From NCBI GenBank assembly GCA_019095985.1, contig CM032661.1:5739227-5803226 (forward strand): a stretch of 64,000 nucleotides of DNA, read 5' to 3'. How positions within the stretch are numbered: the stretch's first letter is position 1; each line of letters opens with the position of its first letter. Both the position numbers and the translations under genes were made by a program. Below, piece by piece: positions 46,600-56,979 of the stretch. The notes below the pieces were generated by a model. The model did not search any database, was not told the origin of the DNA, and saw only the letters and a list, made by a program, of their open reading frames with translations. The DNA is from Streblospio benedicti (taxonomy: Eukaryota; Annelida; Polychaeta; Spionida; Spionidae).

Positions 46600-46655
46600 T
46601 GTTTAATTTAGTTTATTCCGACGTTTCGACACGCAAGTGTCCTCTTCAGGGAATA
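46600..46655 (-). ncRNA. Hammerhead-ribozyme-like core of a Penelope-type remnant
   Basis: On the minus strand CTGAAGA (46649-46643), stem II GACAC / TTGC / GTGTC, then GAAAC (46627-46623) and GTCGG. CUGANGA-stem-GAAA is the conserved hammerhead catalytic core. Hammerheads of this kind are known in Penelope-like retroelements. I cannot draw a clear stem III and cleavage site, so activity is uncertain. No reverse transcriptase sequence is visible nearby. Confidence 0.45.
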
Positions 46656-46975
46656 TTTTTTTAATTAACAATTTATTAAAATGTAAAGATCAAGAAATAG
46701 CCAAAAACAATGACTAAACATTAAAAATACAATATTAAAAATTAAATGCACATTAATTGGTTCTAAGATAGCTAAAAACTTTTAGCCAAAAGTTGTAATT
46801 CTATAAGTTTATTTTGTAGGAATATCTGGGCATATATAACAATCAAAAGCAGGTGAAGCAAGGCTCACGACATCCTCATAATGAGGACAATGCCCGAGCC
46901 GATTTGGTTCGTAGATATCACATATTTTTTCCATCTTTGTAATACAATAAATCAAATGAAATCATATATAAAACT
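46656..46975. other. AT-rich sequence, possibly the rest of a retroelement remnant
   Basis: No coding sequence recognised. Confidence 0.3.
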
Positions 46976-47270
46976 AACAGTCTCCAAAAGAGCCACAGGG
47001 ACAGAACAATCGTCCCGGCACCCCCTGTAGGGGTCAGCCTCAGCAGGCGGAGTGGTCACTTCCCCCATCACCTCGCTCTCGCCCCGAGGGACGCCCAAAA
47101 CGCGCGCCTCGCGTTAGCCGGAGTGAGTTTTGTTGTCGCGCACTCTCGCCACATTACGTGTGACGGCCGATGTCATCCGTATTATTATTTGTACTCAGCT
47201 TTATTGTAAACATCGTGCGTCTCGTGGGATTATGGGTAGGATTATAGGTGGGATTAGCAGCCACTGAATG
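46976..47270. promoter_or_regulatory. Candidate cis-regulatory island
   Basis: GC-rich, CpG-containing block (CACCTCGCTCTCGCCCCGAG, CGCGCGCCTCGCG) without repeats or splice sites. Confidence 0.3.
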
Positions 47271-48145
47271 CTTTGTTTGTGACTTGTTATAGTTTAGAAG
47301 CCTCACATTTAAAAGTTGTTTTTTATTTGTTTTGTTTGTTGTTGTTTTTTTGGCTGGGGGCTACTATAGCCCAAGAAGGAGGGGAGATGTAAACATTAAA
47401 CCATTATGGTATGCTTTTTCAAGCAATCCCTTCATTTGCTTTTAAAATTTTAGGCCCACCACATTAATTACTACCAATTTATCTGGGCTACCAATATTAG
47501 GTTACCCAAGATTTTCAAGTCCCACCGAAAATCAAGTTGTCTACTACTATCTTTTTGTACTAATAATAATGTTAAAACTATTTTAAAAACAATGTTGTCA
47601 AGTTTTTTATTTTAGCCCCACTTACATTATATATAAGAATATCAATGAATGAGTTCACTTTTTGGTCAGTTATTTCTTTGAAAGTTATATTCCATACTTG
47701 AAAGAAACACACTTTAGTTTCCTGAGGTAATAATATCATGCACCCTCTTTGACATGTGACAATACGACTAAATTTAGTCCATGCAATGAAGAAAGTGCAA
47801 TAAAAACGAATGCTGCTTGCGTCTGTGAAAGCCACTCGCTTTAAGCAATTGCATATGAATGTTTGAGGAAATGAAATGACAATGTTAATTTCCGTGCAAG
47901 AAGCCGCTCCATATTGTGGGTGCTGACAACAGTATATTTGTTTTCTGCGCTATATATGGAAGAAAACTATAGGAAATACTTGTCAGATGTTTATGAATTT
48001 TCTGCAGATGTCCAAGGAGGCATCTAGATACATACTGACAAAATTTTATTCAATTACATTTATTACTTTTGTAGATGATTAGTTACTTCTAATTTTTGCA
48101 AGAATTTGAAAACTGCCATAGCTACTGATTGTGCATTCTCATATA
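47271..48145. other. AT-rich sequence, nothing recognised
   Basis: No exon or repeat family seen. Confidence 0.4.
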
Positions 48146-48147
48146 TT

Positions 48148-48475
48148 TCAGGCTTATTATTCAAATCATAAGTTATGGAAATAACCCCTCATACTAAGAC
48201 CCCAATTTTCAAGGAAAAATAGAAACAGCCTCAGCGAATGAAAAAATCACAAAATTTTAAGTTCAGCCATTTCAAACGTAAGAAAAACCAGAATTGCTTT
48301 TGCTTTTGAAGCAAGTCTAACCCGAAGAATTTCTCCAGTAAAAAGCCACAACTGGATCCCAAGGTAGATATGTTAACACTGAATATGTGTTAACAATGTA
48401 AAAGAGATTCTCGTAGACTTACAATGTTGAAGGTGGAGGCCCAGTGCTTTAGTATGGTAAATGCTCAAGTTGTAG
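48148..48475 (+). repeat. Repeat F copy 1
   Basis: Starts TTTCAGGCTTATTATTCAAA, continues AATAACCCCTCATACTAAGA and AAAAGAGATTC. Matches 49884-50220 and the sequence cut by the gap at 7852. SINE A follows in both full copies, so F and A may be one element. Confidence 0.65.
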
Positions 48476-48529
48476 CACCAGTATGAAACGCATAATCACA
48501 TCAGATCAAAAGTTTATTGTAAATTCAAC

Positions 48530-48725
48530 ATTCTAGTCTACTGTGGGGCCATTTTAGCAATGCCACAGTCAAAATATACATAATGTTACTGGTATCTGCA
48601 GCCAATCAAATCAAGCTCATTTGCATATTTGTGTTTGAAAACGAACACTTGCACTCATCCCTTAAAGCTACCATAACTGGGTCACTAACTTATCATGTTA
48701 AAGGCTATCTAATGCTAAGTACAAA
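48530..48725 (+). repeat. Repeat B copy 7, inserted between F and SINE A
   Basis: TAGTCTACTGTGGGGCCATT, GCCACAGTCAAAATATACAT, GCTCATTTGCATATTTGTG. The 3' 41-bp unit is absent. Confidence 0.8.
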
Positions 48726-48804
48726 GAACACTGAATTCAATGTAAATCTATCATTTGTCCTGAAGATGTGACATGAAATATATACCATTCTAGTGAGTTT
48801 TTCC

Positions 48805-48995
48805 AGTTGGGATGATGGTATCATTCTGGTTTCACAACCATGGGGTTGTGAGTTTGAATCCCGTCAGGACAACTTGATGCAGTCACATGGAAGCTTAGTG
48901 TTGTAAAACCTGTCATCAGCTATGTCGATACAGAGGTACGAATTTGCTTGCTATAGAGAACAGAAAGAAAGAGGAAAGAGATGGAGAGAGAGAGA
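48805..48995 (+). mobile_element. SINE A copy 1
   Basis: GGGATGATGGTATCATTCTG, B box GAGTTTGAATCCC, then GGAAGCTTAGTGTTGTAAAA and CCTGTCATCAGCTATGTC, ending in a GA-rich tail. The B box is clear; the A box is degraded. Confidence 0.75.
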
Positions 48996-49018
48996 GAGAT
49001 TTGATTTGATTTGATATT
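48983..49018. repeat. (GA)n and (TTTGA)n microsatellites
   Basis: AGAGAGAGAGAGAG followed by TTTGATTTGATTTGA. Confidence 0.9.
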
Positions 49019-49129
49019 CTTCAGGAACTAATGTTCCTAGGATAGCACATGAAAGCGTACATATATATGTAATGCTTATTTCCAATGTGGTCCTTGTTTG
49101 TTTGGCAGGTTAGGTAACCAACTGAGCCA

Positions 49130-49440
49130 AGGGTAATGGAGGGATCACACTAGCTATAGTTTTCAAACTAGGCGAGTTCTTTTACGTGTAGAGGTGTGGC
49201 TCTCCTCACACGGACACGCCTTTTAACGAGGCTTCCGAACCTCCGCTTGGCACGCTACCGTCTAGTAACACTGTACGGTGGCGACGCACCGTGATGGAAA
49301 TCAGCAACTCAGTGGCAGACGTACGACGTAACGGTTTTGGCGACACTGTGTCTGCCATGACCGGGCCGCGAACTTACGACGCAAACAACTCCTGTTTTCA
49401 AGTCGTACGCTAACCACTGAGCTACTGAGCTACTGAGAGA
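49130..49440 (-). mobile_element. tRNA-derived SINE, near full length
   Basis: Minus-strand head: TAGCTCAGTGGTTAGCG (A box, with duplicated TAGCTCAG upstream) and AAGTTCGCGGCCCG (B box). The centre contains CCTCGTTAAAAGGCGTGTC and GTGTGAGGAGAGCCACACC. This resembles the conserved central domain of some marine-invertebrate SINEs. Flanked on both sides by GA microsatellite. Confidence 0.78.
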
Positions 49441-49480
49441 GAGAGAGAGATTGACAGAAAGAGAGAGAGAGAAAGAGAAG
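49432..49480. repeat. (GA)n microsatellite
   Basis: GAGAGAGAGAGAG and GAAAGAGAGAGAG blocks. Confidence 0.9.
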
Positions 49481-49499
49481 AACAGAATTGAAATATACA

Positions 49500-49870
49500 C
49501 CGGCAAAGCACATAAAATAAAACCAATTGTTCAGTCCAATTACATCCGTATTCTACGTTCATTGCGTTTATCATCTCTTTATGAGCAGCGAAATTAACAG
49601 CTCAGACAGGAGTTGATACGCCGGTAATCCATTCCTCCTATTAATAAGCGCGTTGATTGGCTCAGAGCGTACATCGCGGCACCAGCGACAGCTGTCATTT
49701 ACAACTCAATTGCCTCTCATCATCCGCACTCATAATCTGTTCATTATTGCCCGTCCCCAGAGGTTACGGAGCGCATAATGACAATTCTCAATTCTCACTC
49801 AGTACAGGCGTGAGCACAGGTAGTAGCGCTCCACTCAGATATGTGGATGTAAATGTGGTTATTTACAGTG
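49500..49870. promoter_or_regulatory. Candidate cis-regulatory island
   Basis: Repeat-free block with GTTGATTGGCTCAGAG (CCAAT-box), CCTATTAATAAGCGCG and GACAGCTGTCATTTAC (E-box CAGCTG). Looks enhancer-like. Confidence 0.35.
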
Positions 49871-49883
49871 CCTTATTTTTGTC

Positions 49884-50225
49884 TATTTCAGGCTTATTAT
49901 TCAAATTATATTTCTTTTTCTTAAAAAATAACCCATAATCCCAGTTTTAGTTGGAACATTTTTCAAGTCCTAAGCCAATCAGAAATTAAGCAAACTTTTC
50001 CTTCAAAAACGTCAAATGTACATCCTTACTTAACAAAGTAAGAAAAATGGTAAAGTTATTTTGCTTGGGATGTGCGCCTAACAAGGCAAACTTCTTCCAG
50101 TTGAAAGAGAAAATTTGACCTATAGAAAGATATTTTAAAACACGGGAAAAATGTACAATGTAAGAGATTCCTGTAGAGGGTGAGGTTAGAGCTGAGTGCA
50201 TTATGTCTAGATTCTATATGAAATT
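49884..50225 (+). repeat. Repeat F copy 2
   Basis: TTTCAGGCTTATTATTCAAA, AATAACCCATAATCCCAGTT, GTAAGAGATTCCTGTAG. Directly followed by SINE A copy 2. Confidence 0.65.
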
Positions 50226-50234
50226 CTAATGTGG

Positions 50235-50375
50235 TTTTTTTCAAGCTTACTTATAAACCTTGTGAGTTCTGTCAGGGCCACATGCTGTAGTCAAATGGAA
50301 GCTTAGGGTTGTAAAACCTGTCTTCAGCAAAGTCTATTGTGATAGGATCTTTCTTGGTATAGAGGGAAGAGAAAG
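50235..50375 (+). mobile_element. SINE A copy 2, partial
   Basis: GTGAGTTCTGTCAGGGCCAC, ATGGAAGCTTAGGGTTGTAA, CCTGTCTTCAGC. Head incomplete. Confidence 0.7.
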
Positions 50376-50461
50376 AGAGAATAGAATTCTATACAAAACA
50401 GCACAGCACAATATGGAAATATATACGGTGAAAAAAAAAGAAAAAAAGAAGTTCACATAGA

Positions 50462-50475
50462 CCACCAGAGGGATG
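50462..50475 (+). promoter_or_regulatory. CTCF-like site
   Basis: CCACCAGAGGGATG matches the core CCASYAGRKGGC at 11 of 12 positions. Confidence 0.28.
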
Positions 50476-50559
50476 TACTATGCTGGAGCTGAGTGCATTA
50501 TGTCTAGCTTAGATATGAAACAGCACAGCACAATCGCATGTTCAGCGCAATAACAAAAG

Positions 50560-50830
50560 AAGACTGCAATAAACGTGAAATTGTCTCGTAATAAAGATCT
50601 CTTTGAGCAGCATGCGAGATCCCCACTATCGCGGCATGTCTTATTGCCGCACAGAATAAACAGCCTCGTCCGGTTTACAGCCAGTCGGTGCCGCGTGGGG
50701 GACGTGGGTAATAATAGGTCTGCAATAAACCTGGAGAAAGTGATCGCGTCACTGCGGTGACCTTGTCACCAACGCTGAGGTGTCGGAGATGTGGAGAGTT
50801 GTCAGTACGAATGCTACTGTGGCATATGGA
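50560..50830. promoter_or_regulatory. Candidate cis-regulatory island
   Basis: Repeat-free, GC-shifted block; TCGTAATAAAGATC and GCGTGGGGGACGTGGG motifs. No splice sites. Confidence 0.28.
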
Positions 50831-50839
50831 GAGGGGGGG

Positions 50840-51050
50840 GGGGGGGTTATAAAGGGTCAAGAATTCTGAATTCCCCTCTTTTTTTTTTGAGGTTTGCTAG
50901 TGTGAATATTGTGCAATATTATGGGGGTTTATAACTGGGGAAAATCACAAATTCCTCTTTTGTCATTTTTGCTGATTTTTAGTGCATATGCTGAGGGGGT
51001 ATCAGGATGTCAAGAAATCCGATTTCCTCTCTTGTTTTGCCTTTATTTCA
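50840..51050. repeat. Dispersed minisatellite segment
   Basis: GGTTATAAAGGGTCAAGAAT and later GATGTCAAGAAATCC-GATTTCCTCT repeat the left edge of the 13760 minisatellite. Confidence 0.55.
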
Positions 51051-51506
51051 CCAATGTATAGAAGAAACTCATCATAACATGTCCCAAATTCCTCTTATCG
51101 AGGAAAATTTGTATAAACTTGCTGTTATCTTAAAGCTGACACCAGAAAATTTGAAAATTTCCACACAGATATTAAATCTATGGAATAACAGAAAATTAGA
51201 GATAATAAGCAGTATCAAAATAATTACAATGCTCTACTGTACATACAGACCACTTCATTTCTTGCATCATAAGACTCTGCGTCAGTCTAACTAACCCGTT
51301 CCCTTGATGACCCCCAGCTTTGCGTGCCTGTGTGTGTGGGATTGCAGGATGTCATGTGGTATATATGACGGTTTTTTACAGCAGTGGCAGAGTCCACTGA
51401 TGAGATTTACTGTCTAGCACCAGTAATGGACTGAGACAGGGACCAGTATGGGCTGCTTTTACAATGATGACACCCTTAGTCATCTTTGTCCTTTTATAGT
51501 TACTGG
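51051..51506. other. Nothing recognised
   Basis: Unique sequence; the 95-codon frame (51007-51294) has no domain or splice support. Confidence 0.35.
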
Positions 51507-51715
51507 ACTCCCCCCATAGTTACCCCCTCCCCTCCCCTTCCCCCTTTCTTTCCAACAAAATATTTTATTTTCATGTTTTTTTTGCCATGTCTGCAATCGT
51601 TCACATGAACAGCCATAAGATCCCTTAAGTGCAAGCCCCCCAATCCCATCCTTCCCCCCAAAAGAAAAGGCGCAGCCCCACCAATCATTTTTCTAAAAAA
51701 CCTGGATCTGCCAGT
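51507..51715. mobile_element. MITE C copy 3 (hAT-like)
   Basis: Right end AACCTGGATCTGCCAGT, inner GCCATGTCTGCAATCG and AAGATCCCTTAAGTG as in copies 1 and 2. Left TIR degraded. Confidence 0.65.
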
Positions 51716-51769
51716 AAGTGTTACTGGTCAAAACGACAAGTAACTATCAATAATACACTCATTTTCATG

Positions 51770-52025
51770 AAAAAATCCACTCATCCTGCTAAAAAATTGA
51801 CAAATTTCTCCCGCTCAATACGAGCGAGTGAGTGGTTAATCCTGACCCTGTTTTACGAGCCCCCAACTTGGTGTTCGCGCAGTGACAAGGTGGTAATTTA
51901 TCGCCCGCCACACGAGGAGTTATGATGTGTTTGATTAAAGGAGGTGCCATTGGCAGCGGGCACTCAGGTGGCCCCATCAGCCCAACTGATGTATGGCTGA
52001 GTTACTCAATGGGCACATTATTGAG
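51770..52025. promoter_or_regulatory. Weak candidate regulatory patch
   Basis: Repeat-free and GC-moderate; AAGGTGGTAATTTATCGC is homeobox-like. Little else can be said. Confidence 0.18.
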
Positions 52026-52029
52026 CATG

Positions 52030-52620
52030 CAGTAGAACCTCTCTATCAAGATCACTCTCTCATCTGGCCATCAACAGTTGCAATGGAGAGGTGGTCTCTT
52101 TATTATGGCCCATAATAAAGAGACCACTGGGGTTTGTGGGCCACAAGATATATTATATAATATGGTCTTGTTGTAGTATCATAGAGATGGTCTCTTTATA
52201 GAGGTGGTCTTAGTTGGATGTAGAACCTCTCTACTAGGACCAGCCTCTGCTGGCCTCTAGTGGTTGCAGTGGAGAGATGGTCTCTTTATGGAGGTTCACA
52301 GGGGTGTCTTCATGAAGTCGGAGGACTGCTAGAAATGGTCTTATTATACAGGTGGTCTTAATTGGAGGTTCGCCTGTATACCACGTACAGTAGAACCTCT
52401 CTATCAAGAACTAACGTGGTGTTGACCTCAAGTGATCTCAATAGAAAGGTGGTTTCTTTACAAAGGTTCATGATGGTGTCTTTTATTAACACTTGGGACT
52501 GTGAGAATCCATCTTATTATAAAGCTGGTCTTGTTATAAAGGTGGTCTCATTACAGATGTTCTCATTATATAGGCGGTCTCGTTATAGATGTTATCTCAT
52601 TACATAGGTGGTCTTAGTGG
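52030..52620 (-). repeat. Tandem array of three family D copies
   Basis: Copies start at 52030, 52223 and 52389, each with (C)AGTAGAACCTCTCTA. The first contains a perfect 18-bp-arm palindrome (52091-52127). The third ends in four GGTGGTCT(C/T)..TTATA sub-repeats. Confidence 0.88.
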
Positions 52621-52852
52621 ATTATCCTACATTCAAAATACTTATACAGTTGGGTTGTTTAATGAAATGAATAAGTGTTTTACTGGTTTCCATTTTCATC
52701 TGAACTATATTGGCTGTATAGTGCAATCGTTAGCTTGTCCACCTGCCAAGGAGGGATTGACCTCCGGCTGTGAGGTCATGACCTTTGGGTGTGAGGTCAT
52801 CACTAGACAAGAGTCCATTGAGTAGATTACCACAAAATAGGCATATACACGT
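52621..52852. other. Nothing recognised
   Basis: Includes a short tandem of GGCTGTGAGGTCATGACC/GGGTGTGAGGTCATCAC at 52767-52803. Confidence 0.4.
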
Positions 52853-52885
52853 AGTAGAACCTCTCAATTAGGATTACCGGTCGAC
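52853..52885 (-). mobile_element. Family D left-end fragment
   Basis: AGTAGAACCTCTCAATTAGG, cut off by the following SINE-containing segment. Confidence 0.7.
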
Positions 52886-52889
52886 GGAA

Positions 52890-53110
52890 CATTTACATTT
52901 ACATTTATTGCAACTTCCAAGGCAATAGGGGTGAATAATGAAAACTGCCCAGGAAAACAGCACTGTAGTGCATCCGTGGATAGGGAGCTAGACTCATGAC
53001 GAGGTCGTGGGTTTGATTCCCAGTTAAGTCGGGTTGTGATGTTGAGCAAACTCATCCCTGAGCAGTGGCACAAATCTTGTATGCTCCCCAGTAAACATTT
53101 TGATCAAGAT
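52890..53110 (+). mobile_element. tRNA-derived SINE
   Basis: TGGATAGGGAGCTAGACTC (A-box region) and GTGGGTTTGATTCCCAG (B box) about 35 bases later, then a non-tRNA body (GTTGAGCAAACTCATCC, GCTCCCCAG). It interrupts a family D copy. Confidence 0.68.
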
Positions 53111-53644
53111 TCACTTCTCAATGAACTGACTGGCTGCCTGACTGACGGACTGATCATTTTTGTACATAAAATGACCAAATATACAACTTAGTCACTTCAT
53201 TTCTTTTCTACTGAAGTCCCTCTACAAAGAAATGCCCCACTGAAAAGACAAACACCTTCGTGATGTCATCCCACCCCAGTCAGTTCATAAACTGGACAAT
53301 ATCAATATCAACGTCAAAAGCATTTGTGTGGAAAATTAAAATCATGTAAAATCGTCGTGACACCTAAAGGTCTGGACGAAGACAATAGGAGACATTCTTG
53401 TCTCCCCAGTTCATCAATTAACAGTAGCATCGCCGGGGGACACGGGACCTTTAACTATCAACTTAGCATGGATTTACCCCAAAATAAATTAGCAAGCAGA
53501 CAGAAAACCAATGAATCTGTTGACAATATCGCTGGGGGATGTTTAGAATTGAAAGTTTTATGCGTTGGACAGCAGAGTTTACTATCTGGACAGGTTATTA
53601 AATGGCACGTTACAAGCGAAGGTATGTCCTAGCACCACCAGAAC
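53111..53644. promoter_or_regulatory. Unique block, weak regulatory candidate
   Basis: The 102-codon plus frame (53324-53632) has mixed codon use, no domain and no acceptor/donor pair. The block is repeat-free, so regulatory function is possible but weakly supported. Confidence 0.2.
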
Positions 53645-53824
53645 CAGTGCAACCGCCAATTGAGACCACCTCTGTAAAAAGACTACCTCTATAATAGGAT
53701 CGTTTTTTTCTCAGTCAAGAGCCTTCATAAAGAGGCAAAATTAAACCTCCAAAAAGAGACCACCTCTCTATTGAGACCACTCGCGCCCAGGCCCCTAGTT
53801 GGTCTTAATAGAAAGGTTGTACTG
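53645..53824 (+). mobile_element. Family D MITE
   Basis: CAGTGCAACCGCC to AAAGGTTGTACTG; full length. Confidence 0.87.
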
Positions 53825-54038
53825 ACCCGGTTACATGGTAAGGTCTGGTACGACCAGTGTAGTTGATTACAGTGTAGGAGGCGACTGAATCATACGCTGT
53901 CACATTCCATGAGGAGACAGACAGACTAGGATGTCAGGGATGCCAGTAATTAGTATGGGGACCTTTAGCAGACATTCGCTTATTATGCATCTTGTCATTT
54001 AGCTTATGACATTAATCTTACATCTGCAAATTGCTATA

Positions 54039-54215
54039 CAGTAGAACGTTGTTGTCTTGATGTGTCTTATCTCCAATTTTTCTGTTATCTCCTGGTTAGT
54101 TTCATTTCCTTTCGATCACACTATAAGCATGTATCAGTTGGTTGTCTAGAATATTGGCTTTCGTAAGCATTTTACTGTTTTTTTCTACAGATTCGCTATA
54201 ACCAGTTTTACTGTA
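54039..54215. mobile_element. Family E MITE
   Basis: TA-CAGTAGAACGTTGTTGTC to AACCAGTTTTACTG-TA, 177 bp, with GTTAGTTTCATTTCC and AAGCATGTATCAGTTGG inside. Confidence 0.8.
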
Positions 54216-54510
54216 TTCAGGGCCTTTTAACAGCCACTTTCTAATTATGCATATTGTCAGGTTTACTGGGGCTTGGTTCGGCCGACTGTTTTGTTATTGT
54301 CGGTGGCACGTATTCTATATTCTTTTGTACATGGAAAAGAACATTCTTTTATTATCTGTTGCTACCATCATGACAGAGTTAAAACTCTGGGCCACCAGCT
54401 ATCAAACCCTGAACTAACACACTCAGATTCACAATGCTGATTTTAAAACAAGGTATATCAAAGACTATTTTGTCGACATGTAAACTGTTGTAGAACACAA
54501 CACCTGACCG

Positions 54511-54670
54511 GTAGAACCTCTCTATTAGGACCACCCCGGGACTGGCCTCAAGTCGTCTCATTGTATAGATGGTCTCTTTATCGAGGTTCATAATGGTCTC
54601 CTTATGAAGGCTTGGGATCATCTTATTACATCTTATTACAAAGGTGGTCTTCGAATAATTGGAGGTTCTA
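54511..54670 (-). mobile_element. Family D MITE
   Basis: GGTAGAACCTCTC to GGAGGTTCTA; the last bases are changed. Contains a local CATCTTATTA duplication. Confidence 0.84.
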
Positions 54671-54689
54671 GCAACTATACAAGCAGAAA

Positions 54690-54985
54690 TCAAATCGCAC
54701 CAATTCGCCTACAATCGCGAACACTGCCTGAGACATCAAGTTATCACGGACAAGTGAATGAAGTAGTTATGTGTAATTGGGGACCTGTCCGGGATGGTGG
54801 ACATTAGGCTGCCGTGGCGCGGGCGTTGGTGGTGACCGGTGTAATGAGGGGGTGGGCGCGCGCTGTCACCAGCCGGGATTAGTTTTGCCTTGTTAGGACA
54901 GCGGCGAATACGCCAGCTAATTAAAGCTGTCAGAGAACCACGCCCTCGACTGCCCGAGGACAATCAGAGGCTGCCTTCTTGACTT
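54690..54985. promoter_or_regulatory. Candidate cis-regulatory island
   Basis: Repeat-free GC-rich block; CAGCTAATTAAAGCTG (54912) is a near-palindromic homeobox-type motif. Confidence 0.33.
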
Positions 54986-55032
54986 GTAATGGTGGCCGGT
55001 AGCCTGGTCAATAGGTATGGAATGTTGTACTA

Positions 55033-55370
55033 CGGTGGAGACTCTGTATTGAGATTATTGCTATCAGGAGACCATGTCTTTGATGGGATCATTTCTTGCA
55101 GTTTCAAATCTTTGTGGACTAAAACCACCACCTTTATAAAGCAACCACCTCTGTAGTAAGATCATTTCTCACAGTGTCAAACCTTCATAAAGATACCACT
55201 GTGTAACTCCATAAAGAGATTTAGATCATGAGTTTATTTAGACAGCCTCTCTGATAAGACCAAATCTTCATAAAGAGATTAACATGAACCTCCATTAAGA
55301 GACCAGCTCTCTATTAAGACCATTAAATTTGAGACCAACCCCAGGTGCTCTTAATAGAGAGGTTCTATTC
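55033..55370 (+). repeat. Two fused family D copies
   Basis: CGGTGGAGACTCTG start and GAGAGGTTCTATTC end, with two CCTTCATAAAGA-type inner segments. Confidence 0.8.
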
Positions 55371-55478
55371 TAATTGGAAATCACCTGATTCTCTCCAATC
55401 AATTTCATTGAGGTTCATCTTCTTTTCGATGCCTCGTCTTTTTTCTAACTGGTTTGTCAACAGACTCAATCCTCATAC

Positions 55479-55551
55479 ATGAAGAGACCACCTCTATAAT
55501 AAGACCACATTTACATCAATTTACTTGTCTTAATAGAGAGGTTGTACTCTA
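55479..55551 (+). mobile_element. Family D, internally deleted
   Basis: GAAGAGACCACCTCTATAAT then directly TGTCTTAATAGAGAGG. Only the outer parts remain. Confidence 0.75.
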
Positions 55552-55559
55552 TTTGTAAA

Positions 55560-56160
55560 TCACCAACCCGCCCTGATTCTCTTTAGCTGGTAGCGAGTTG
55601 TCACCGAACAAGAATTGACTTTGCTTTAGGGCGGTGTTTCTATGCGCGAGCCGGAAATTACAAAACGGGGAAATTGAAAGATTTCAAAGATTGAAATGGA
55701 CCCGCCAATCCAGTGTCTAGGGAGGTCAAGCGGGGGCAGGTGGACGGAGCTGTTTTGTTGTTGTCTGGCCCCAGGAGGATGTGGTGGTCGGGGAGAATGG
55801 ACTGGTCAGCGGGGGCCGTGTAGGCAGAGACAGTCGGTCAAAACACCATTGGGCTTCTTTAGCCGCGAACAATACGCGGAGAGGGAGGTGTAACACATGT
55901 TAGAATACTTCATCAGCTTCTTCCCATTTGAAACTGACACCACTGACCTTTTTAAAAAGTATTTTCGCCTTTGAACAATGAGACGTCGCGGGGCGAAAGA
56001 GACAGTTATTTTTCGTGCTTCGCTTCTCTCGCTCGTTCAAAGCTATCAGCTTAAAAGCGGGAGAAACAATAAAAACGACGCCGGGGCACCTGCTTCGGGC
56101 CAGCAGTGCGATAAATTACATCTCGTTAAGGTAAAAAATCGCATTCCACTTGAGAACAAC
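55560..56160. promoter_or_regulatory. Candidate cis-regulatory region
   Basis: Two repeat-free GC-shifted blocks (55600-55890 and 55970-56150). Open frames of 63-65 codons lack splice support. Confidence 0.28.
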
Positions 56161-56313
56161 AATATGTAACATCTTCAAATCCAATTTGGGTGGCGAGAAA
56201 GTGCTGGAAAGCGTTGTAGTGGCCCTCTAGGGTTAATGAATCTCTTGACATTGTAAAACGAGATTCTTGCTTGCTGCATAACTTATCAAGGCGGGGTGGG
56301 GATGTCTTGGCCA

Positions 56314-56491
56314 AGTGGTAGAACCTCAATAAAGACCACTTGTGTAAAACGACCACCTCTGTAATGAGACCATTTTTGCAGTCCTGACCCTTCATAAAGA
56401 GACTTACATAAACCTCAATAAAGAGACCACTTCTAAAATGAGACCTTTTTAGGCCAGTCCTCAGGGTAGGTCTGAAGTGAGAGGTTCTCCC
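56314..56491 (+). mobile_element. Family D MITE
   Basis: AGTGGTAGAACCTC to GAGAGGTTCTCC; full length but diverged. Confidence 0.84.
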
Positions 56492-56979
56492 GTTCAAAGC
56501 TGCTAAAATACATCTGTCCGTACCCCCTATTGTTTCTATGGATAACACATAATGCAGCTTGTTACAGGTCGGTAAGATGTTTGTTCATAGGTTATAGGCG
56601 TTTACATTATTTCAAGTCTGGTAAACATAAAAGATTTGCACCATATTTCGTGTTGCCTCAAGCAGACTCATTTCAACTGTCGTCTAAATCACCCAACATG
56701 AAGGGAAACGCAAGCTTTTAAAGGTACGTAATGGCATCGTTTACAAAGAAAATTTACTTTCTACGTTCTCTTTGCGAAACATGTGTCGCCTCTGCAGTTG
56801 TGTTGAAGCACTTACCATGTTAATTGCACCTGTATTCCTTCGCATAAAGAACACGGCAATAAAATTTGTTAATTGCAAATTGGTGTCTTTTTTTCTACCT
56901 GGCATCAGCTGTAAAGAGAAAGTCCATATTCAAAGATGGACTACAAATGCATTTAGTTTATGCTCTTCCGTTCAAAGTA
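56492..56979. other. Nothing recognised
   Basis: Unique AT-rich sequence. Confidence 0.35.

Noticed and set aside
48400-48440. Minus-strand LKHWAS... followed by GTAAGT, looking like the first SOWAH ankyrin repeat (ALHWAAK)
   Set aside because: It lies inside repeat F. The equivalent positions in the other F copy are not ankyrin-like, and a stop precedes it closely.
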